From contig JACKOJ010000005.1 of the NCBI GenBank assembly GCA_024234325.1, positions 62,001 through 126,000 on the forward strand: a stretch of 64,000 nt of DNA, given 5' to 3'. Both the position numbers and the translations under genes were made by a program. Positions 59,364 through 64,000 of the stretch are shown piece after piece. The first letter of the stretch is position 1. Each line of letters starts with the position of its first letter. Source of the DNA: Pseudomonadales bacterium (GTDB taxonomy: Bacteria > Pseudomonadota > Gammaproteobacteria > Pseudomonadales > Pseudohongiellaceae). The notes under the pieces are model-generated. The model had not been told where the DNA came from, did not search any database, and worked only from the letters and a program-made list of their open reading frames with translations.

Positions 59364-61124
59364 TCAGGAGCCCTGGCGCGACCGCAGGCGCTCAATGGTG
59401 CGCAGCAGAATATCGCTGCCGGGATTGTCCCGCAGAGAGGCATCCCAGATGCGGTTGGCATCGCGCTGGCGCCCCATGACCCACAGCACCTCGCCCAGGT
59501 GGGCGGCTACTTCCGGGTCGGGGAACACTTCGAAGGCTTTCTGCAGATTGCTCAGGGATTCTTCGTAGCGGCCCAGCTTGAACAGCACCCAGCCCAGGCT
59601 GTCGATAATGGCGGGGTCCTCGGGGGAGGCGGCGATGGCGCGCTGCAGCAGGCCAAGGGCCTCGTCGTAGCGCGTCGTGCGGTCGGCCAGCGTGTAACCC
59701 AGGTGGTTCAGCGCGCGGGCGTCGGTGGGTTGCAGCTCGATGATGCGGCGCAGGTCGGCTTCGGATTTGGCCATGTCGCCCATCTGTTCGCTCAGCAGTG
59801 CGCGGGCGAACAGCAGATCCACATTGCCGGGGTGCTTCTCGATATTGGTGCTCAGCAGGGTTTCCGCCAGTTCCTGGTGTCCGGCGTTCATCAGGGCGTC
59901 GGTCTCCACGGAGACCAGCATCAGCTCCAGTTCCGGATTGCCCGCCGCGACAGTGCTGACCCACTCGTGTGCTGCTTCCAGCTCGCCTTCCTCCACCATC
60001 AGTCGAATGGCCTGGCGCTGGGCGTTGAGGTAGTTGACGTAGTCCGTTCCCACCTGCTTGAAGTGTTCGATGGCCTCGGCGTTGGTGCCTTCGGTCTGCC
60101 CGATATAGCCCAGATAGTAGTGTGCCTCGTTCACCCGGTAATTGGCCTGCAGCAGCTTGTTGAGCAGCGTCTTGGCAGAGTCGGGAGCGTTCAGCTCCAG
60201 GTCCAGCAGGGCGAGGGAGTACAGGGTCTCGTTGTCGTCGGGGGCCATTACGGCCAGCAGGGCGAATTGTTCTCTTGCTTCCACCAGACGCTCTGTCTGC
60301 ACCAGAATGCGGCCATAGTTGAAGCGCAGCAGGCGATTCTCCGGATAGGCCTCTATGCCTGCCGCCAGCACGCCCACGGCGTCATCGACCCGGCCGAGCT
60401 TCAGCAGCAGTTGCGCCTGCAGCAGCATGATGCGGGAAGAGTTGCCGTGGCGTTCCCGGTATTCCAGCAGTTGCGTCATGGCCTCTTCGGCGCGGTCACT
60501 CTGCTCCAGCAACTGGATCAGGCTGTAGTGCACCGCCCGGCGTTCGGGGAACTGGGCATGCAGCTCCAGAAAACTCTCGATCAACTGGTTGCGCGCCTGG
60601 GGGGGCAGATACTGTGTGCGTGAGGTAATGGTGGTGAAATCGACATTGCCGCCGAGCGCGAGCACCTCGCCGATATGGCGCATGGCTTCTTCCATACGCC
60701 CCTGTTCCAGCAACTGGTAGGCGATGAGCAGATGCGGTTCCTGGGCACTCGGATCGCGTTCGATCCACAGGCGGGAAAGCTCCACCACGCGGGGGCCATC
60801 ATTGGTGGCCGCAGCAAACTGGGCGGCACGGCGGATGATGGACAGGTCGCGGGTTTCAATGGCCAGGCTGTAATAGTCCTCGGCTGCCTCGGGAAGATGC
60901 CCGCGCTGGCCGCCCAGTTCGTTCAGAATGGTGCGGTTGAGCTGATCCTTGGTGAAATTGCCGTAGACGATGGGCGCGGGAGGTTCCGCAGGAGTAACGG
61001 GTTCCGCGACTTCCTCGGCCATGTCGTCCATGGCGTCGTCAACGGGCGTCTCGGGCAGGGTCTGGCAAGCGGCCAGGGTGAAGCCGACAGCACACAGGAA
61101 AAGCGTTCTACGGGTTATGTTCAT
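59364..61124 (-). CDS. Tetratricopeptide-repeat lipoprotein
   Basis: 586 residues from the ATG at 61124 (MNITRRTLFLCAVGFTLAAC), where the last Cys forms the lipobox; a promoter predicted at 61199-61170 disfavours the start at 61154. About a dozen TPR units fill residues 90-580 (for example LDLLFARALLSEQMGDMAK-like repeats near 430, and ALNHLGYTLADRTTRYDEAL). This is the conserved TPR protein encoded before lolB in Pseudomonas-like bacteria. It is likely an outer-membrane scaffold; its exact role is unknown. Confidence 0.87.
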   Translation of the reverse strand: MNITRRTLFLCAVGFTLAACQTLPETPVDDAMDDMAEEVAEPVTPAEPPAPIVYGNFTKDQLNRTILNELGGQRGHLPEAAEDYYSLAIETRDLSIIRRAAQFAAATNDGPRVVELSRLWIERDPSAQEPHLLIAYQLLEQGRMEEAMRHIGEVLALGGNVDFTTITSRTQYLPPQARNQLIESFLELHAQFPERRAVHYSLIQLLEQSDRAEEAMTQLLEYRERHGNSSRIMLLQAQLLLKLGRVDDAVGVLAAGIEAYPENRLLRFNYGRILVQTERLVEAREQFALLAVMAPDDNETLYSLALLDLELNAPDSAKTLLNKLLQANYRVNEAHYYLGYIGQTEGTNAEAIEHFKQVGTDYVNYLNAQRQAIRLMVEEGELEAAHEWVSTVAAGNPELELMLVSVETDALMNAGHQELAETLLSTNIEKHPGNVDLLFARALLSEQMGDMAKSEADLRRIIELQPTDARALNHLGYTLADRTTRYDEALGLLQRAIAASPEDPAIIDSLGWVLFKLGRYEESLSNLQKAFEVFPDPEVAAHLGEVLWVMGRQRDANRIWDASLRDNPGSDILLRTIERLRSRQGS

Positions 61125-61169
61125 GCGCTTGCGGTCACCGGTTGATAACTTCATTAGCAGGTGCCAACG

Positions 61170-61199
61170 AGTGTACCCGTAATAAAGAGGATTTAACAA
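61170..61199 (-). promoter_or_regulatory. Promoter of the TPR-lolB-ispE operon
   Basis: Minus strand TTGTTA (61199-61194), 18-base spacer, TACACT (61175-61170). Predicted transcription start is near 61163. The 330-base gap 61125-61454 holds this promoter, the divergent hemA promoter and nothing else recognisable. Confidence 0.5.
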
Positions 61200-61335
61200 C
61201 TTCGTCCCGGTGGCGGGCAGGCCTGGTGAGCCCTGCTGGGGCGGCGTTAGAATGGCAGCCCTGGAAACCGGCACCGATCTGGGCCACGCGCCATCGTCCA
61301 TCGGATTCCTGAGTGATGGTGATTTGATTATCCTG

Positions 61336-61365
61336 TTGGGAAGTTCGCCGCATATTTAGTAAGAT
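61336..61365 (+). promoter_or_regulatory. Promoter of hemA-prfA-prmC
   Basis: TTGGGA (61336-61341), 18-base spacer, TAAGAT (61360-61365). It lies about 90 bases before the hemA ATG at 61455. Confidence 0.5.
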
Positions 61366-61454
61366 AGCCGACTTTTTTCCCGTCTCGAACGGATCAGACC
61401 GCCGGAGGCCCATGCTCCTGCGGCATGCTCATGGCAGTGTCTGACAGGGGACCT

Positions 61455-62816
61455 ATGGCGCTGGTTTTACTCGGTATCAACCACAACACCGCGAACGTGG
61501 ACTTTCGCGAGCGGGTGGCATTTCCGCCGGAAAAGGTGGGCGATGCCATTGCGCGTGCCGGTACTATGCCGGAGCTGGAAGAACTGGTCATTGTCTCCAC
61601 CTGCAACCGTACCGAGCTGTACGCCCACATCAATCTGGGCGAGGCGGTGCCGGCAGACCCCGAAAGCGAACTCCCCGAAACCCTGCTGCGTGCCGAAGAG
61701 GCCCGCCTGCTGCACTGGCTCAGCGAATACCACGGGCTCGACCCGGACGAGGTCGCCCGTTGCAGTTATTTCCACTGGCGCGAAGATGTCATCCGGCACC
61801 TGATGCGCGTGGCCTGCGGACTGGACTCCATGGTGCTGGGCGAACCGCAGATTCTGGGCCAGATCAAATCGGCCTACGCAGTCTCCCGCGAGCTGGGGGT
61901 GGTCGGCGGTGCGTTGGGGCGCGTGTTTCAGGAAGCCTTTTCCATTGCCAAGGAAGTCCGCACCGACACGGCCATTGGCGAGAACCCTGTCTCGGTAGCC
62001 TATGCTGCAGTAACCCTGGCAGAGCAGATTTTCTCCGATCTCGGCAGCCTGCATGCCCTGCTGATCGGCGCCGGTCGCACCATCGAACTGGTGGCGCGCC
62101 ATCTCACCGACAAGGGCGTGCGCAGCCTCGTCGTCGCCAACCGGACGCTGCAGAATGCCGTGGAACTGGGCGAGAAGTTTGGCGCCGAAGGGGTGCTGCT
62201 GGCCGATATTCCCGAACAATTGATCAAGGCGGACATCGTGGTGTCGTCCACCAACAGCCAGTTGCCGCTGTTGGGCAAGGGCGCGGTGGAGAGCGCAATT
62301 CGCAAGCGCCGGCACAAGCCCATGCTGCTGGTGGACCTCGCCGTGCCCAGGGATATCGAACCCCAGGTGGGCGAAATTGCCGATGCCTATCTGTACAGCG
62401 TGGACGACATCCGCGATGTGATCGAGGACAACGTGAAGAGCCGTGCCGAGGCAGCGGCCCAGGCCAGCTCCATCATCGAGCGCGGTGTGCAGGAATACCT
62501 GCGCCAGTTGCGCGCGCTGAACGCAGTCAACACGCTGCGCGCCTTCCGCGAGAAGGCGGAGCATATTCGCGACCAGGAGGTACAGAAAGCGCTGCGTGCG
62601 CTGGAGAAGGGCGATGCAGCGGCCTCCGTCCTGGAAGCCCTGGCGCGTACCCTGACCAACAAGCTGATTCACTCGCCGAGTGTGCAGATGAAGAAAGCCA
62701 GCGCCGATGGCCGCGACGACCTGCTGCTGTTGACGCGCCAGTTATACGAGCTGGATCAGGATGGTGCAGATCCGTCTGCCCCTGCTCCCGACTCCCCACT
62801 TTCCACCGACGACTGA
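61455..62816 (+). CDS. hemA: Glutamyl-tRNA reductase
   Basis: 453 residues from the ATG at 61455 (MALVLLGINHNTANVDFRER); an upstream in-frame ATG at 61425 adds ten residues without support. Catalytic C50 is in VSTCNRTELY. GEPQILGQIKSAYAVSRELG, FQEAFSIAKEVRTDTAIGEN and the NADPH-binding LIGAGRTIELVARHL follow. It makes glutamate-1-semialdehyde from Glu-tRNA, the first step of tetrapyrrole synthesis. Divergent from the TPR-lolB-ispE operon. Confidence 0.97.
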   Translation: MALVLLGINHNTANVDFRERVAFPPEKVGDAIARAGTMPELEELVIVSTCNRTELYAHINLGEAVPADPESELPETLLRAEEARLLHWLSEYHGLDPDEVARCSYFHWREDVIRHLMRVACGLDSMVLGEPQILGQIKSAYAVSRELGVVGGALGRVFQEAFSIAKEVRTDTAIGENPVSVAYAAVTLAEQIFSDLGSLHALLIGAGRTIELVARHLTDKGVRSLVVANRTLQNAVELGEKFGAEGVLLADIPEQLIKADIVVSSTNSQLPLLGKGAVESAIRKRRHKPMLLVDLAVPRDIEPQVGEIADAYLYSVDDIRDVIEDNVKSRAEAAAQASSIIERGVQEYLRQLRALNAVNTLRAFREKAEHIRDQEVQKALRALEKGDAAASVLEALARTLTNKLIHSPSVQMKKASADGRDDLLLLTRQLYELDQDGADPSAPAPDSPLSTDD

Positions 62817-62837
62817 GCGAGACGCCGACGCCCGCCC

Positions 62838-63923
62838 ATGAAAGACTCCATCAAAACCAAACTCGCCAATCTTCAGGATCGTTACGAGGAACTGGCCGCG
62901 CTGCTCAGCGATGCCGAGATCATCTCCAACCAGGAGCGCTTCCGGAATCTGTCCAAGGAGTTCTCCGAGATCGAACCGGTGGTGAAGGCCTACACGCAGT
63001 ACGAGGCGGTGCTGGACCAGTTGCAGCAGGCCCGCGAGATGCAGAAGGATGCCGACAGCGACATTCGCGCCATGGCCGATGAAGAGGTCAAGAGTATTGA
63101 GGCCGGCATCGACGAGCAGGAGCTGGAGCTGCAGAAACTCCTGCTGCCCAAGGACGAAAAAGACAGTTGCAACATCTTTCTGGAAATTCGTGCGGGTACC
63201 GGTGGCGACGAGGCGGCGATTTTCTCCGGCGATCTCTTCCGCATGTATTCCCGCTACGCCGAGCTGCAGGGCTGGCGCCTGGAGGTGCTGAGTGAGCGCC
63301 CGGGGGAGCACGGCGGCTACAAGGAAATCATTACCCGCATCGAGGGGCGCAATGTCTACGGACGCCTCAAGTTCGAGTCCGGTGCCCACCGCGTGCAGCG
63401 TGTGCCCGAGACCGAGACCCAGGGGCGCATCCACACCTCCGCCTGCACCGTGGCGGTGATGCCTGCCATGGACGAGCTGGCCGAAGTGGAGATCAACAAG
63501 GCGGATCTGCGCATCGATACCTATCGTTCCAGTGGCGCGGGCGGCCAGCATGTCAACAAGACCGATTCGGCCATCCGCATCACCCACATTCCCACCGGCA
63601 TCGTGGTGGAATGCCAGGACGAACGCTCCCAGCACAAGAACCGCTCCCGCGCGATGTCGCTGCTGCACGCCAAGCTCAACGACCAGCAGCAGCAGGCGGC
63701 GGCGCAGGAAGTCTCTGACACCCGCCGCAAACTGGTGGGCACAGGCGATCGTTCCGAGCGTATCCGCACCTACAACTACCCGCAGGGCCGTGTCACAGAT
63801 CACCGCATCAATCTCACGATCTACAAGCTCGCCGAGGTGATGGAGGGAGAACTCGACTCGGTCGTCCAGCCCCTGGTCAACGAACACCAGGCCGATCTGC
63901 TGGCAGAGCTGGCAGAGTCCTGA
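62838..63923 (+). CDS. prfA: Peptide chain release factor 1
   Basis: 361 residues. The GGQ motif is in SSGAGGQHVNKTDSAIRITH, the codon-recognition region contains RVPETETQGRIHTSACTVAV, in which the PxT-type element is replaced by PETETQGR as in all RF1 (PAT region lies at the domain 2 boundary). It reads UAA and UAG. It starts 21 bases after hemA stops. Confidence 0.95.
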   Translation: MKDSIKTKLANLQDRYEELAALLSDAEIISNQERFRNLSKEFSEIEPVVKAYTQYEAVLDQLQQAREMQKDADSDIRAMADEEVKSIEAGIDEQELELQKLLLPKDEKDSCNIFLEIRAGTGGDEAAIFSGDLFRMYSRYAELQGWRLEVLSERPGEHGGYKEIITRIEGRNVYGRLKFESGAHRVQRVPETETQGRIHTSACTVAVMPAMDELAEVEINKADLRIDTYRSSGAGGQHVNKTDSAIRITHIPTGIVVECQDERSQHKNRSRAMSLLHAKLNDQQQQAAAQEVSDTRRKLVGTGDRSERIRTYNYPQGRVTDHRINLTIYKLAEVMEGELDSVVQPLVNEHQADLLAELAES

Positions 63924-63928
63924 ACCCG

Positions 63929-64000
63929 ATGCATGCCGTCACCATCAAGCAGGCGCTGCGGCAGGCTCAACATACTTTCTATGGTCACGAATCCGCGCAG
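63929..64000 (+). CDS. prmC: Start of prmC, release-factor glutamine methyltransferase (truncated by window edge)
   Basis: 24 codons from the ATG at 63929, six bases after the prfA stop: MHAVTIKQALRQAQHTFYGH and on. The call rests on the conserved hemA-prfA-prmC order and a plausible helical N-terminus, since the catalytic NPPY motif lies beyond the window. Confidence 0.7.
   Translation, partial: MHAVTIKQALRQAQHTFYGHESAQ

Overview
The window is a GC-rich gammaproteobacterial chromosome segment. The order hemA / TPR lipoprotein - lolB - ispE - tRNA-Gln - prs - rplY - pth - ychF on the right is the arrangement known from Pseudomonas and relatives. The large TonB-dependent receptors, the DUF6152 lipoprotein pair, the MJ1255/VC2487-type glycosyltransferase and the HupE/UreJ locus point to a marine, non-enteric member (a Halieaceae/Cellvibrionales-like organism is my best guess, not proven).

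Layout. 1-568: 5' part of a polyamine-type ABC substrate-binding protein. 711-4440: vitamin B12 uptake operon on the minus strand (promoter, cobalamin riboswitch, btuB, cobO, btuF). 4469-7193: a PhoB-box-like repeat array followed by a plus-strand TonB-dependent receptor. 7247-7760: a gene-free stretch with two copies of a structured inverted-repeat element whose stems covary. 7761-10968: isoprenoid operon xseB-ispA-dxs. 11060-36348: mixed core and accessory genes (glycosyltransferase with a Pho-like promoter, MAPEG, TapT, YbiT, 2OG oxygenase, PhoX-like protein, DUF6152 pair, HupE/UreJ with a haem lipoprotein, MFS, SseA, a large TonB receptor, FAD oxidoreductase, LPMO-like protein, ATP-grasp, tandem GFA proteins, RTX lipase). 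36396-36472: tRNA-Met.

36765-54050 is a defence island. A PrlF antitoxin is followed by only 18 codons of its YhaV toxin. Then comes a minus-strand run of eight closely packed genes: Fic protein, helicase with a degenerate PLD-like N-terminus, DUF4391 protein, RloC-like AAA ATPase with a zinc-hook motif and a candidate anticodon-nuclease triad, type III-like methyltransferase, AlbA_2/Schlafen-type ATP-binding protein, type III Res subunit and an SMC-like ATPase. The run is preceded by a four-site symmetric operator (53963-54030), and a 300-bp hairpin-rich spacer interrupts it before res. The island appears less GC-rich than its flanks.

54161-64000 returns to core genes: ychF, pth, rplY, prs, tRNA-Gln, ispE, lolB and a TPR lipoprotein on the minus strand, then hemA, prfA and the start of prmC on the plus strand.

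The strongest candidates for something undescribed are the composite restriction/anticodon-nuclease operon with its operator and hairpin spacer, and the covarying repeat element at 7294-7655. All function assignments are from reading motifs; no database search was run.
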